In this document: positions 9,627-18,913 of the stretch, piece after piece
Layout of the letters: each line of letters opens with the position of its first letter
How positions within the stretch are numbered: position 1 is the stretch's first letter
Origin: Maribacter halichondriae
GTDB taxonomy: Bacteria > Bacteroidota > Bacteroidia > Flavobacteriales > Flavobacteriaceae
Assembly (NCBI RefSeq): GCF_027474825.1
Contig: NZ_CP107030.1
Span: forward strand, 1,866,529-1,930,528
Length of the DNA stretch: 64,000 nucleotides
Reading direction: 5' to 3'
The notes under the pieces: model-generated
What the model was told of the DNA's origin: nothing
Databases searched by the model: none
What the model saw: only the letters and a program-made list of their open reading frames with translations
Translations under genes and position numbers: made by a program

Positions 9627-11132
9627 TTATAAGGTATTCAGTGCTTTTTGAATTCTCGTAATACTTTCCTCCTTACCAATCAAAGACATAATGTCAAATA
9701 AATGCGGCCCTTTCATATCACCAACAATAACCAATCGTAAGGGCGGCATCACCCTGCCAAATGAGAGTTCTTGAGCGGCAATCCAAGTTTTTACTTGGGT
9801 TTCCACGACTTCGGATGAAAAATCGTCAATATCTTTAAGTGCTGATACCAATTGGTTCATTATCTCTGAGGTGCCTTCTTTCCACTGTTTTTTAACGGCT
9901 TTGTCATTATACGAGGAGGGGGCTATAAAAAAGTAACTCGATAGCTCCCAAAAATCGGAAACGTATGTCGCACGTTCTTTAATGAGGGAAACTACTTTCT
10001 CGACGTAATTTTCATTGCAAGCATCACGAGGAATTCCTTTATCAGCCAGCACCGAATTATATAACTTGGCCAATTCCCCATCACTTTTCGCTTGCAAATA
10101 ATGATGATTGTACCACTTAGTCTTATCAGGGTCGAAACGAGCTCCTGATTTATTGACTCGTTCAAGACTAAAGGTCTGAACAAGTTCTTCTAAACTGAAA
10201 ATTTCCTTTTCGGTGCCTGGGTTCCAACCCAAAAGGGCCAAAAAGTTGACGACGGCTTCAGGGAAATATCCAGCTTCTCGATACCCGATGGATTCCTTCC
10301 AGCTCAATGGAAAAATGGGAAACCCCATTTTCTCACCATCGCGTTTGCTTAATTTTCCCTTTCCTACGGGTTTCATAATCAATGGCAAATGGGCGAATAG
10401 CGGTGCTTTCCATCCAAAGGCATCGTATAGTTGCTGGTGTAATGCCAGAGAAGGTAACCATTCCTCTCCGCGGATGACATGGGTTATTTCCATCAAATGG
10501 TCGTCCACGATATTAGCCAGATGATAAGTCGGCATTCCGTCACTTTTAAAAAGCACTTTGTCATCGAGTATGTTGGTGTCGATTTCGATTTCTCCACGAA
10601 TAATATCGCTGAGTTTCAACTTTTCGTCCTGAGGCGTCATAAAACGGATAACATAATCTGCTCCGGAATCTAAATGTGCCTTTACTTCTTCAGGACTTCT
10701 CGAAAGAGAATTGTCCAGCTTTAGACGATTGTGCCAGTTGTAAATAAAAGTCTTTCCTTTCGCCTCGTGATCTATACGGTGAAAGTCAAGTTTCTCGGAA
10801 GTATCAAAAGCATAATATGCGTTGCCGGTCGCAATCAGCTCATCTGCATATTTCTTGTACAAATGTTTGCGCTCGCTCTGTCGGTATGGGCCGAATCCTG
10901 AATCTTTGTTAGGTCCTTCATCATAGGGGATACCACACCAATTTAGGGCCTCAATAATGTATTGTTCAGCACCTTCAACATAGCGATTCTGGTCGGTATC
11001 CTCGATGCGTAATACAAAGTCGCCCCCATGCTTTTTTGCAAAGAGGTAGTTGAACAATGCTGTGCGAACACCGCCTATATGTAATGGCCCTGTAGGGCTT
11101 GGGGCAAAACGAACACGTACTTTCTCGGACAT
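9627..11132 (-). CDS. gltX: Glutamate--tRNA ligase
   Basis: This 501-aa class I synthetase attaches glutamate to tRNA-Glu. The N-terminus RFAPSPTGPLHIGGVRTALF contains the HIGH-type motif (HIGG). IEDTDQNRYVEGAEQ follows, and the KMSKS loop appears as GKGKLSKRDGEKMGFP. The GlnRS/GluRS anticodon-binding helical domain occupies the C-terminal third. Length matches bacterial GltX with the modest insertions seen in Bacteroidota. The start ATG at 11132 leads straight into MSEKVRVRFAPSPTG. TATCTTTA lies 18 bp upstream on the coding strand and is one base off the -7 consensus. The presence of both glnS and gltX implies direct charging of tRNA-Gln. Confidence 0.96.
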   Translation of the reverse strand: MSEKVRVRFAPSPTGPLHIGGVRTALFNYLFAKKHGGDFVLRIEDTDQNRYVEGAEQYIIEALNWCGIPYDEGPNKDSGFGPYRQSERKHLYKKYADELIATGNAYYAFDTSEKLDFHRIDHEAKGKTFIYNWHNRLKLDNSLSRSPEEVKAHLDSGADYVIRFMTPQDEKLKLSDIIRGEIEIDTNILDDKVLFKSDGMPTYHLANIVDDHLMEITHVIRGEEWLPSLALHQQLYDAFGWKAPLFAHLPLIMKPVGKGKLSKRDGEKMGFPIFPLSWKESIGYREAGYFPEAVVNFLALLGWNPGTEKEIFSLEELVQTFSLERVNKSGARFDPDKTKWYNHHYLQAKSDGELAKLYNSVLADKGIPRDACNENYVEKVVSLIKERATYVSDFWELSSYFFIAPSSYNDKAVKKQWKEGTSEIMNQLVSALKDIDDFSSEVVETQVKTWIAAQELSFGRVMPPLRLVIVGDMKGPHLFDIMSLIGKEESITRIQKALNTL

Positions 11133-11299
11133 GATAAAATTTTAAGGGGTAAAGATACATCAAAGCAAGGCACGTGCAAATAGTAAGGTCATGGTCTTTT
11201 CGGGGTTTATAGGCTGTAATCGTAATTTCGTCTTAAAGTTTTCCGAGAAATGGCGCAAGCTTAATTTTTACCTTATCTTGGTAGGAAAAACTGCATAAA

Positions 11300-14200
11300 T
11301 TGCAAAAATACTACAACATATTAGTAAAACTTAACCGCTTTACGAAGCGCTATTATACCAAAATGCTGGTCAAAGGCACTTTGTTGTTTTTGGTGTTTGG
11401 GCTGTTGTTTTTTTTCATCGCTTTGGGAGTAGAATATTTTCTATGGCTCAACTCAACAGGCCGCTTTTTGCTTTTGATGGCCTTTGTCGTTATCGAAGTT
11501 TATCTTCTCTTCCGATATATTTTGACCCCTGCGTTCTATTTGTTCAAAATCAAGAAAGGCATAAGCAAGAAACAGGCATCTGTAATGATTGGCATGCATT
11601 TTCCAGAAGTGGGCGATAAGCTTTTGAACTTGTTGGATCTCGCCGAAGATCAACGGCAAACAGAACTGTTGCTGGCAAGTATTGAACAACGCTCGGAGAA
11701 CCTGGATCCGATACCATTTGTAAAAGCTGTCGATTTCAAAGAGAGCTGGAAATATTCTAAATATCTGGTGATACCGGCATTGATTTTAGGGTTGATATGG
11801 TTTTCCGGCAATATTCATACCTTTTTCGGTTCTTATGAGCGGGTGGTGAATTATGATATAGCTTACGAACCGCCCGCTCCTTTTAGGTTTACCTTATTGT
11901 CGCCAAAGTTGGATGTTTTGGAAAGCGAACCCTATACGGCTCAAGTCGTTACCGAGGGCGAGGTTAGGCCCGAGGATGTTTATATTGTTGTCGATGGACA
12001 GGAATTTTTATTGCAGGAACAAAGTGGAATGTATCAACACGTGTTTTCTCCGCCTTTAAAAAACGTCAACTTCCATTTTAGGGCGAACGGTATAAAATCA
12101 AAGGAGTATCGCTTGAATGTGTTAAAGGCCCCCTCAATCCAGGATTTTAAATTAGTTTTAGAATATCCGGGATATATCAATAAGCGAAGCGAAACCTTGA
12201 AAAGTACCGGAAATGCTACGTTTCCCGAGGGCACGAAGGTCACTTGGCAAATTGAGGGGCAACATACCGATGGGGTAGATTTGATTACCAAGGACACTAC
12301 GGTGGCCTTTGAGAAGGATGCTGGAGAATTCGGGTTGTCGAAACGCATTTATGCCAACTTCGCGTATCAAATAGCAACATCGAACCAGAATGTAACCAAT
12401 TATGAGAAACTTGAATATCAGTTTAGCGTTATCAAAGATGCATACCCTTCCATCAAGGCTAACCAAGTTTTGGATTCGTTGAATCCTAATGTTTCCTATT
12501 ATGTAGGTGAGGCCTCCGATGATTACAAACTGTCCAAAATTCGACTTGTATGTTTTTCTAACTCAGTCGATGAGGATAAACAAACCATTGAATTGGCGGC
12601 ACCCAATACTAATTTTGATCAATTCTATTACACATTTCCATCTGGACTCCAACTAGAGGAGGGGAAACAGTATAGTTTCTATTTCGAGGCTGTTGATAAT
12701 GATGCAATGCATAAGGGGAAATCCTCCAAAAGCCAAGTGTTTACTACACAGTTGCTGAACGAAGACCAATTGCGCAATAAAGAACTCGAGTCGCAACAAT
12801 CGATAATCAATAATATGGATAAGTCTCTAGAGAAGTTCAAGGAACAGAAAGAGACTCTGGAAGAAATTAATGCGGAACAGAAGGAAAAGAGTCAATTAAA
12901 CTTCAATGACCAGAACCAGATTAAGGATTTTCTCAAGAAACAGCAGCAACAAGAAAACCTGATGCAGAAGTTCAGCAAGCAGCTCAAAGAGAATTTGGAC
13001 AAAGAAAATACGGATGACAAGCTCAACCAATTATTGAAAGAACGTTTAGAGCGTCAGGAACTCGAAGCGAAGAAGAACGAAAAGCTATTAGAAGAATTGA
13101 ATAAGATTGCTGACAAAATTGACAAGGAAGAATTGGCCAAACGCCTGGAAGAATTAGCTAAGAAACAGCAGAATAGCGAACGCAGTTTAGAGCAATTGTT
13201 AGAACTGACCAAACGGTATTATGTGACAGAAAAAGCATCGCAATTAGCCAAAGATTTGGAAAAATTGGCCAAAAACCAGGATGTTTTGTCAGAATTAAAG
13301 CTGGGTGAGGAGTTTTCCAACAAAGAACAGGAAAAACTGAACAATGAATTCGAAAATATAGCCGAAGAACTCGAAGAATTAAAAGAAGATAACAAAAATT
13401 TGAAAAAACCATTGGATTTGGAAGTTGATGAACCCAAGACCGAAAGCATCAAAAAGGATCAACAAGAGGCTTTAGAGGAAATTAACAAGCATCAGGGAGC
13501 GGAAGAATCGTCGCAATCGTCCGAAAAGCAAGAAAGTGCCAATAAGGCCAAGCAAAAGCAAAAGTCGGCAGCACAAAAAATGAAGGAAATGAGCGAACAG
13601 TTGGGCGCAACATCTTCATCGAGTGGCGGCGGTTCTACAACAGAGGAGGATGCTGAAATGTTACGCCAGGTATTGGACAATTTGATAACCTTCTCGTTTA
13701 AACAAGAAAATCTTTTCGAGAGCATAGAAACAGAAGACCGAGAGATCTCTCAATTTTCAGGAACAGTGCGCAAGCAGCAAGAACTGCGTGATTTGTTCGA
13801 GCATGTAGACGATAGTCTTTTTGCTCTATCGTTACGGCGTGCCGAACTGAGTGAATTTGTTAACGAGCAGATTACCGAGGTGTATTACAATATTGATAAA
13901 TCACTTGAAAGTTTGGCCGAAAGTCAAATTTACCAGGGAGTTTCATATCAGAAGTACGTATTGAATGCATCGAATAGTTTGGCAGATTTTTTGGCCAAAA
14001 TATTGGATAATATGCAGCAGAATATGCAAATGGGCCAAGGTGAGGGTGAAGGGCAAGATTTCCAATTACCGGACATCATCAAGGGCCAAGGCGAAGTGAA
14101 GGAGAAGATGGAGGGCATGGGCAAGTCAGGTGAGGGCAAGCCGCAGCAAGGCGAGGGAGAACCTAAACCTGGAGAGGGAAATCAACCAGGGGAAGGAGAA

Positions 14201-14761
14201 AAGCCGGGTGAGGGACAGAAAGGCGAGTCGGGTCAAGATGGACAAAAGGGAAACAATGGCAAGGATGGAAAGAACGGCAATGGCCAAACTGGGGGTCAAG
14301 ATGGGCAGTCTGGAGGTCAGGGGGGTGAACAACCTAGCGAAGAAGAGTTGAAGGAAATCTATGAGATTTACAAAACACAACAAATGCTGCGCCAACAGTT
14401 GGAACAACAACTGCAGGATATGATCAATACCGGCGACCGAAAGTTAGGAGAAAAGTTGATTCGGCAAATGGAGGATTTTGAGAACGATCTGCTGGAAAAC
14501 GGAGTGACCCAACGAAGTCTTAGTAAGATCAATAATATTCAATACGAACTTCTGAAGCTTGAAAATGCTGCTTTGAAACAAGGCAAGAAGAATGAGAGGG
14601 AGAGCAACACCAATGAAAATCGCTTTCAGAATCCGATTACTACGAAACCCTCATTGCTAGAGAACTATCGTAATGAAATAGAGATTTTAAATCGACAAGC
14701 CCTACCTTTGCGCCAAAATTTTCAGACCAAGGTCAAGGAGTATTTTAAGAGGGATGATTGA
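11300..14761 (+). CDS. DUF4175 family large membrane-anchored coiled-coil protein
   Basis: A 1153-aa protein with two or three N-terminal membrane helices (about 22-45, 50-72 and 150-168). A beta-rich region (about 180-480) follows. The long, highly charged coiled-coil (about 490-760) is rich in Glu, Lys and Gln. A Gly/Glu/Gln low-complexity tract around 910-1010 has recurring GEG(K/Q/E)P and G.DGQ units, and a helical C-terminus closes the protein. This architecture matches the DUF4175 family found across Bacteroidota, whose function is not established. The gene overlaps ybeY by 8 bp (14754-14761), so the two are translationally linked and may form one transcript with mnmG. Anchoring in the inner membrane with the bulk in the periplasm is inference. 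The collagen-like tract is coding, not a CRISPR or tandem DNA repeat. Confidence 0.82.
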   Translation: MQKYYNILVKLNRFTKRYYTKMLVKGTLLFLVFGLLFFFIALGVEYFLWLNSTGRFLLLMAFVVIEVYLLFRYILTPAFYLFKIKKGISKKQASVMIGMHFPEVGDKLLNLLDLAEDQRQTELLLASIEQRSENLDPIPFVKAVDFKESWKYSKYLVIPALILGLIWFSGNIHTFFGSYERVVNYDIAYEPPAPFRFTLLSPKLDVLESEPYTAQVVTEGEVRPEDVYIVVDGQEFLLQEQSGMYQHVFSPPLKNVNFHFRANGIKSKEYRLNVLKAPSIQDFKLVLEYPGYINKRSETLKSTGNATFPEGTKVTWQIEGQHTDGVDLITKDTTVAFEKDAGEFGLSKRIYANFAYQIATSNQNVTNYEKLEYQFSVIKDAYPSIKANQVLDSLNPNVSYYVGEASDDYKLSKIRLVCFSNSVDEDKQTIELAAPNTNFDQFYYTFPSGLQLEEGKQYSFYFEAVDNDAMHKGKSSKSQVFTTQLLNEDQLRNKELESQQSIINNMDKSLEKFKEQKETLEEINAEQKEKSQLNFNDQNQIKDFLKKQQQQENLMQKFSKQLKENLDKENTDDKLNQLLKERLERQELEAKKNEKLLEELNKIADKIDKEELAKRLEELAKKQQNSERSLEQLLELTKRYYVTEKASQLAKDLEKLAKNQDVLSELKLGEEFSNKEQEKLNNEFENIAEELEELKEDNKNLKKPLDLEVDEPKTESIKKDQQEALEEINKHQGAEESSQSSEKQESANKAKQKQKSAAQKMKEMSEQLGATSSSSGGGSTTEEDAEMLRQVLDNLITFSFKQENLFESIETEDREISQFSGTVRKQQELRDLFEHVDDSLFALSLRRAELSEFVNEQITEVYYNIDKSLESLAESQIYQGVSYQKYVLNASNSLADFLAKILDNMQQNMQMGQGEGEGQDFQLPDIIKGQGEVKEKMEGMGKSGEGKPQQGEGEPKPGEGNQPGEGEKPGEGQKGESGQDGQKGNNGKDGKNGNGQTGGQDGQSGGQGGEQPSEEELKEIYEIYKTQQMLRQQLEQQLQDMINTGDRKLGEKLIRQMEDFENDLLENGVTQRSLSKINNIQYELLKLENAALKQGKKNERESNTNENRFQNPITTKPSLLENYRNEIEILNRQALPLRQNFQTKVKEYFKRDD

Positions 14762-15173
14762 TTTTAATTATGAGACAGATTTTAGCATTTCCAGCGAAAC
14801 ACATTATGCCGATTGGATTGGTAGGGTAGTTGCTTCTGAGGAAAGTATTGTAGGGCGGTTAGAATATATTTTCTGTGATGACGACTACCTGCTCAAAATC
14901 AATCAAAAGTATTTGAATCATGACGCTTATACCGATATAATTTCCTTCGATTATTCAACCGTGCAGGAGATTTCCGGCGACATATTTATTTCGGTTGACA
15001 GACTAAAGGACAATGCACGAAAGTATAGAACCAATTTTGACGAAGAGCTTCTCAGGGTGATGGCACATGGCGTACTGCATTTTCTTGGCTATAAGGATAA
15101 GTCGCACAAAGAAAAGGCTATCATGAGAAGCAAGGAAGAAGAAAAAATTAAAATGTTCCACGTGGAACAATAG
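14754..15173 (+). CDS. ybeY: Endoribonuclease YbeY (rRNA maturation factor)
   Basis: A 139-aa protein of the UPF0054 family, a zinc-dependent single-strand endoribonuclease used in 16S rRNA 3'-end maturation and ribosome quality control. The diagnostic metal-binding motif is present as [16 protein letters not shown], with three histidines; the canonical form is HGxLHLxGyDH, and here the Asp-His is spaced as [13 protein letters not shown] and GDIFISVDR are conserved core strands. The gene overlaps the preceding DUF4175 gene by 8 bp and ends 5 bp before mnmG. Its last codons (M-F-H-V-E-Q) are written by a parS palindrome at 15154-15169. Confidence 0.94.
   Translation: MIDFNYETDFSISSETHYADWIGRVVASEESIVGRLEYIFCDDDYLLKINQKYLNHDAYTDIISFDYSTVQEISGDIFISVDRLKDNARKYRTNFDEELLRVMAHGVLHFLGYKDKSHKEKAIMRSKEEEKIKMFHVEQ
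15154..15169. promoter_or_regulatory. parS centromere site 1 (ParB binding), inside ybeY 3' end
   Basis: TGTTCCACGTGGAACA is a perfect 16-bp palindrome matching the bacterial parS consensus TGTTNCACGTGNAACA. It lies in the coding end of ybeY and 9 bp upstream of the mnmG start codon. A second identical copy follows mnmG. Confidence 0.88.
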
Positions 15174-15178
15174 AAGTT

Positions 15179-17047
15179 ATGTTTGCAGAAGAGTATGACG
15201 TAATAGTCGTAGGAGGAGGTCACGCTGGTGCGGAAGCCGCCGCCGCCGCCGCCAATATGGGATCAAAGACTTTGTTGATTACCATGAACCTACAGACCAT
15301 AGGGCAAATGTCATGTAATCCCGCAATGGGGGGAATTGCGAAGGGCCAAATCGTTCGTGAGATTGATGCGCTTGGGGGGTATAGTGGAATCGTTACCGAC
15401 AAGTCCGCCATACAATTTAAGATGTTGAATAAGTCTAAAGGTCCTGCCATGTGGAGTCCACGTGCGCAGAATGATCGAATGCGGTTCGCCGAAGAATGGC
15501 GTTTGATGTTGGAGAATACCCCTAACTGTGATTTCTATCAAGAGATGGTTAAGGGCTTGTTGGTAGAGGGAGATAAAGTGGTCGGTGTGCGCACTTCTTT
15601 GGGCATAGATGTAAAAGGTCGTTCCGTTGTATTGACGAACGGTACTTTTTTAAACGGACTAATTCATATAGGTGACAAACAGTTTGGTGGCGGCAGAGCA
15701 GGCGAGAAGGCAGCCACTGGAATTACAGAGCAGCTTGCCGATATTGGTTTTGAAAGTGGAAGAATGAAGACCGGAACTCCGCCTAGGGTGGATGGCCGTT
15801 CGTTGGATTATTCCAAGATGATCGTTCAGCCAGGAGATGAACGACCTGAAAAGTTTTCCTATTTGGAGACTCAGTTTTTGACCAAACAACGAGATTGTCA
15901 CATGAGCCATACCAGTAAGGTGGTGCATGATTTATTAAGAGAAGGCTTCGACCGTTCCCCAATGTTCAATGGCCGTATCAAAAGTATCGGCCCCCGATAT
16001 TGTCCTTCCATCGAAGATAAAATAAATCGTTTCGCGGATAAGGATAGCCATCAACTTTTTGTAGAGCCGGAGGGCTGGGATACCGTGGAAGTCTATGTGA
16101 ACGGTTTCTCTACCTCTTTGCCTGAAGATGTTCAATTCAAGGCATTGTGTTCTGTCAAAGGTTTTGAGAAAGTGAAGTTTTTTAGACCAGGCTACGCCAT
16201 TGAATATGACTATTTCCCGCCGACACAGTTGAAGCATACCCTTGAAACCAAGTTGATAAACAACCTATATTTTGCGGGTCAAATAAATGGAACTACGGGT
16301 TATGAGGAAGCAGCATCCCAAGGACTCATGGCGGGAATCAATGCTCATTTAAAGTTAAACGAAAAGGATCCATTTATTCTAAAGCGAGATGAAGCGTACA
16401 TTGGTGTTTTGATTGATGACTTGATAACAAAAGGCACGGAAGAACCGTATAGAATGTTTACCTCCCGTGCGGAGTACCGTACCTTGTTGCGACAGGATAA
16501 TGCAGATTTAAGGCTGACGCCTAAAGGATTTGACATCGGATTGGCAAATGAGGAACGCCTAAAGCGTATGGAAACTAAGAAAAGGAATTCCGACGCTTTC
16601 GTCAATTTCTTCAGGGAAACAAGCATACTCCCAGAAGATATTAATCCAATATTGGAAAGTCTGGAATCTGCTCGGGTCAAACAATCGGATAAAATGTTCA
16701 AAGTATTTTCCAGGCCCAAAGTGACCATGGACCACATGCTTCAATTAGAGTCTGTTTCTAGCTTTGTCAAAGAACATGACCTTGATAGGGAGGTTTTGGA
16801 GCAAACAGAAGTTCAGGTAAAATATTCTGGATATATTGCAAAGGAAAAAACGAATGCCGACAAGTTACATCGTTTGGAAAATGTGAAAATCCCTGAGAAT
16901 TTCGACTATTCAAAATTGAAATCCCTTTCTTTTGAAGCGCGCGAAAAGCTTAAGGCTATCCAGCCTGTTACAATTTCCCAGGCGTCCCGTATAAGCGGTG
17001 TTTCCCCTTCTGATATTAGTGTTTTGTTGGTGTTTCTCGGAAGATAA
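15179..17047 (+). CDS. mnmG: tRNA uridine-5-carboxymethylaminomethyl modification enzyme MnmG (GidA)
   Basis: This 622-aa FAD-dependent enzyme works with MnmE to install the cmnm5 group on wobble U34 of certain tRNAs. The N-terminal dinucleotide-binding motif is [20 protein letters not shown]. The family signatures are [21 protein letters not shown]-like text near residue 170, [18 protein letters not shown], and [20 protein letters not shown]. The helical C-terminal domain ends [19 protein letters not shown]. Length is normal. The gene starts 5 bp after ybeY and is bracketed by two parS sites (15154-15169 and 17056-17071). mnmG often lies near the replication origin in bacteria, which agrees with the parS sites. 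Confidence 0.97.
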   Translation: MFAEEYDVIVVGGGHAGAEAAAAAANMGSKTLLITMNLQTIGQMSCNPAMGGIAKGQIVREIDALGGYSGIVTDKSAIQFKMLNKSKGPAMWSPRAQNDRMRFAEEWRLMLENTPNCDFYQEMVKGLLVEGDKVVGVRTSLGIDVKGRSVVLTNGTFLNGLIHIGDKQFGGGRAGEKAATGITEQLADIGFESGRMKTGTPPRVDGRSLDYSKMIVQPGDERPEKFSYLETQFLTKQRDCHMSHTSKVVHDLLREGFDRSPMFNGRIKSIGPRYCPSIEDKINRFADKDSHQLFVEPEGWDTVEVYVNGFSTSLPEDVQFKALCSVKGFEKVKFFRPGYAIEYDYFPPTQLKHTLETKLINNLYFAGQINGTTGYEEAASQGLMAGINAHLKLNEKDPFILKRDEAYIGVLIDDLITKGTEEPYRMFTSRAEYRTLLRQDNADLRLTPKGFDIGLANEERLKRMETKKRNSDAFVNFFRETSILPEDINPILESLESARVKQSDKMFKVFSRPKVTMDHMLQLESVSSFVKEHDLDREVLEQTEVQVKYSGYIAKEKTNADKLHRLENVKIPENFDYSKLKSLSFEAREKLKAIQPVTISQASRISGVSPSDISVLLVFLGR

Positions 17048-17055
17048 ACCTACAA

Positions 17056-17071
17056 TGTTCCACGTGGAACA
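17056..17071. promoter_or_regulatory. parS centromere site 2 (ParB binding), just after mnmG
   Basis: A second perfect TGTTCCACGTGGAACA, here part of a 20-bp palindrome (17054-17073), 8 bp after the mnmG stop. It is identical to the site at 15154-15169. Confidence 0.9.
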
Positions 17072-17086
17072 TTCATTTTCTCTAAA

Positions 17087-17114
17087 TGTCACTCCGAGTG
17101 TGGCGAGGAATCTT
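17087..17114. repeat. Fragment of dispersed flavobacterial intergenic repeat
   Basis: The text TGTCACTCCGAGTG...GCGAGGAATCTT resembles one arm of the dispersed palindromes (TGTCA...CGAG...) common between flavobacterial genes. Only one arm is seen here. The assignment rests on pattern memory, not a search. Confidence 0.3.
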
Positions 17115-17132
17115 CCATAGATTAAACTTTCA

Positions 17133-17164
17133 TTTTGAACATGTTTTTATTGGCGTAATTTTTG
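17133..17164 (+). promoter_or_regulatory. Candidate promoter of the lipoprotein gene at 17198
   Basis: TTTTG at 17133-17137 and TAATTTTTG at 17156-17164 are separated by 18 bp. This is close to the Bacteroidota -33/-7 layout, with one extra T in the -7 box, and lies 33 bp before the ATG. Confidence 0.4.
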
Positions 17165-17197
17165 ATATGCACAATACCATATCAAATGGCCAACTTT

Positions 17198-17746
17198 ATG
17201 AATAGAATAGTACTCGTAACCTTAATGCTTCTTCTTTTTCAATCTTGTATTCCCTTACGTATTGCTCCTGATATTGATGACTATAAAGTCACCAAGGGAA
17301 AGAAGTTCAAAAGAAGTCTTCCGAAGCGGCACATGTTCGTTTTCGAAGACACAAAGGATGCCGACCAGTTCTACCAATATGTCAATATCAAATTCGCCCT
17401 GAACGATGAAAATGTGTTTGACGATATTCCTTTTCGATTGAAGGGAGCACAATACTTCTTTTCTTTTTACGAGGTAGAGATACCCGATAAGACCCTGAAT
17501 CTTTTTCCAGTATTATTCAGTGCAACTTTAAATGCCGCTTTGGGTAATGAAGATGAAGATATTTCAGAACCCACCGAAATACGCCGAGATAATTTTTATA
17601 TCGCCATTGAAGTGTACAGCGATTTGGAAAACGATTGCCTCGGCATAGAATCACTTTCAAGGGAAGCCGTTTTAAAGTATCTTCGTACTTTAAAGAACGA
17701 ATACCTGACCACCCACAATTACAATGAAGTCGTATTTAAGAACTAA
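17198..17746 (+). CDS. Conserved hypothetical lipoprotein
   Basis: A 182-aa product from the ATG at 17198; an upstream in-frame ATG at 17162 is less likely because the signal peptide starts MNRIVLVTLMLLLFQSC. The lipobox is LFQSC, predicting a lipid-modified cysteine and envelope location. The mature part is mixed alpha/beta with many aromatics (FEDTKDADQFYQYVNIKFAL, YFFSFYEVEIPD, NFYIAIEVYSDLENDCL) and no motif I can assign. It overlaps the following methyltransferase gene by 23 bp, so the two are probably co-transcribed. It is likely a flavobacterial family of unknown function. Confidence 0.75.
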   Translation: MNRIVLVTLMLLLFQSCIPLRIAPDIDDYKVTKGKKFKRSLPKRHMFVFEDTKDADQFYQYVNIKFALNDENVFDDIPFRLKGAQYFFSFYEVEIPDKTLNLFPVLFSATLNAALGNEDEDISEPTEIRRDNFYIAIEVYSDLENDCLGIESLSREAVLKYLRTLKNEYLTTHNYNEVVFKN

Positions 17747-18553
17747 AGACCATTCCGTTTCGCAGGAAGAGTTCGAACTGCTGTACGATGAAAATTCGGA
17801 GATGTTGGTCACGCGACCCATACCCGATAATCTCGAAGACTATTACAAAAGCGAAAGCTATATTTCGCATACCGATTCACGAAAGACCATGGTCGACAAA
17901 ATGTACCATGCCATCAAAAGTTTTAGTTTGTGGAGAAAATTAAGTCTTATCGATAGGTATGCCCTGGGCACAAAAAAGATATTAGATGTTGGTGCTGGTA
18001 CAGGGGACTTTTTGATGGCAGCAAAAAAAAGGGGTGGGAAATCTTTGGAGTTGAACCGAACCAAGACGCGAGAATGCGTGCTAGGGAAAAGCGGGTAGAG
18101 TTGCTGCCCAATATGGAATCGTTACCTGGTGGCGAGAAGTTTCAGATCATTACACTTTGGCATGTATTGGAACATCTGCCCGATCTTGAAAACCAAATCT
18201 TGAAATTGATTTGGCACTTAGAAGAAGGAGGAACTCTTTTCATTGCAGTGCCAAATTTTAATTCTTTTGACGCAAAACACTATCAAGAGTTTTGGGCGGC
18301 CTATGATGTGCCGAGACATCTTTGGCATTTTTCTAGAAAGTCAATGGACAGATTATTCTCGAAACACGGTTTTCAAGTTGTGAAATCCAAGCCGTTGGTT
18401 TTTGATTCGTTTTATGTATCCCTCTTGTCGGAAAAATATAAAACAGGAAAGCAGAATTTTTATAAGGCCTTTTCCATTGGGTTGCGTTCCAATATTAGCG
18501 CATGGACGACCAAGGAGTATTCTTCTGTACTATACATCCTTCAAAAGGATTAA
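17724..18553 (+). CDS. Class I SAM-dependent methyltransferase (frame interrupted at 18023-18030)
   Basis: The first frame carries SVSQEEFELLYDENSEMLVTRP, then the SAM-binding motif I ILDVGAGTGDFLMAAKKRG. The second frame resumes with WEIFGVEPNQDARMRAREK and continues through FQIITLWHVLEHLPDLE, GGTLFIAVPNFNSFDAKHY and WHFSRKSMDRLFSKHGF, a typical Methyltransf_23/11 pattern. Restoring one A in the A8 run at 18023-18030 joins both into 276 aa. The run AAAAAAAAGG is also a possible -1 slippage site in the correct direction, so programmed or transcriptional slippage cannot be excluded. Because similar single-base losses recur across the window, an undercall is the simplest reading. The substrate is unknown; relatives modify lipids, quinones or sugars. 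Confidence 0.85.
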
Positions 18554-18913
18554 AATTCATTTTAAAGCGATTTCCCGAGTTTTTGTACAAGTACCCAACC
18601 AAAACCATTTGAAGAAGAAAACAAAGTCATTTCGATAGATTTTACAAGGCCGTTTATGATAGTCAGAGGCTATAGCGACTACCAATAAATATAATTATTG
18701 TCTATTTGGCGTTTTTTGCATTGAATTTGAGATTTGGCACCTTATATGTTTTATCCTGGTAATTCATTTCGACCAGTTTGATGTCTCAACGTACAAAAAG
18801 AAAAATTGCGCGATAAGTTTAGAAAAGCTTTGTTACTTTTGCCCAACTTTTAAAGACCTAACGAACAAGAAACAAGAGGGTTTCTTTTCTATGGAAATAA
18901 AAATGGGAGTGAT
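18554..18913. other. 360-bp intergenic region before the OmpH-like gene
   Basis: No convincing ORF or stem-loop terminator is visible. A -7-like TACTTTTG at 18834-18841 is the only clear signal. The segment 18560-18640 is open in one frame but has no recognisable protein content. Confidence 0.5.
18834..18841 (+). promoter_or_regulatory. Candidate -7 element for the OmpH-like gene
   Basis: TACTTTTG matches TAnnTTTG. It lies 72 bp before the ATG at 18914, and a TTG sits 25 bp upstream (18806-18808). Confidence 0.4.

Noticed and set aside
14030-14340. Repetitive G/A-rich DNA that could look like a tandem repeat or CRISPR
   Set aside because: Units are irregular and lie in frame within the DUF4175 coding sequence; there are no conserved repeats with unique spacers.
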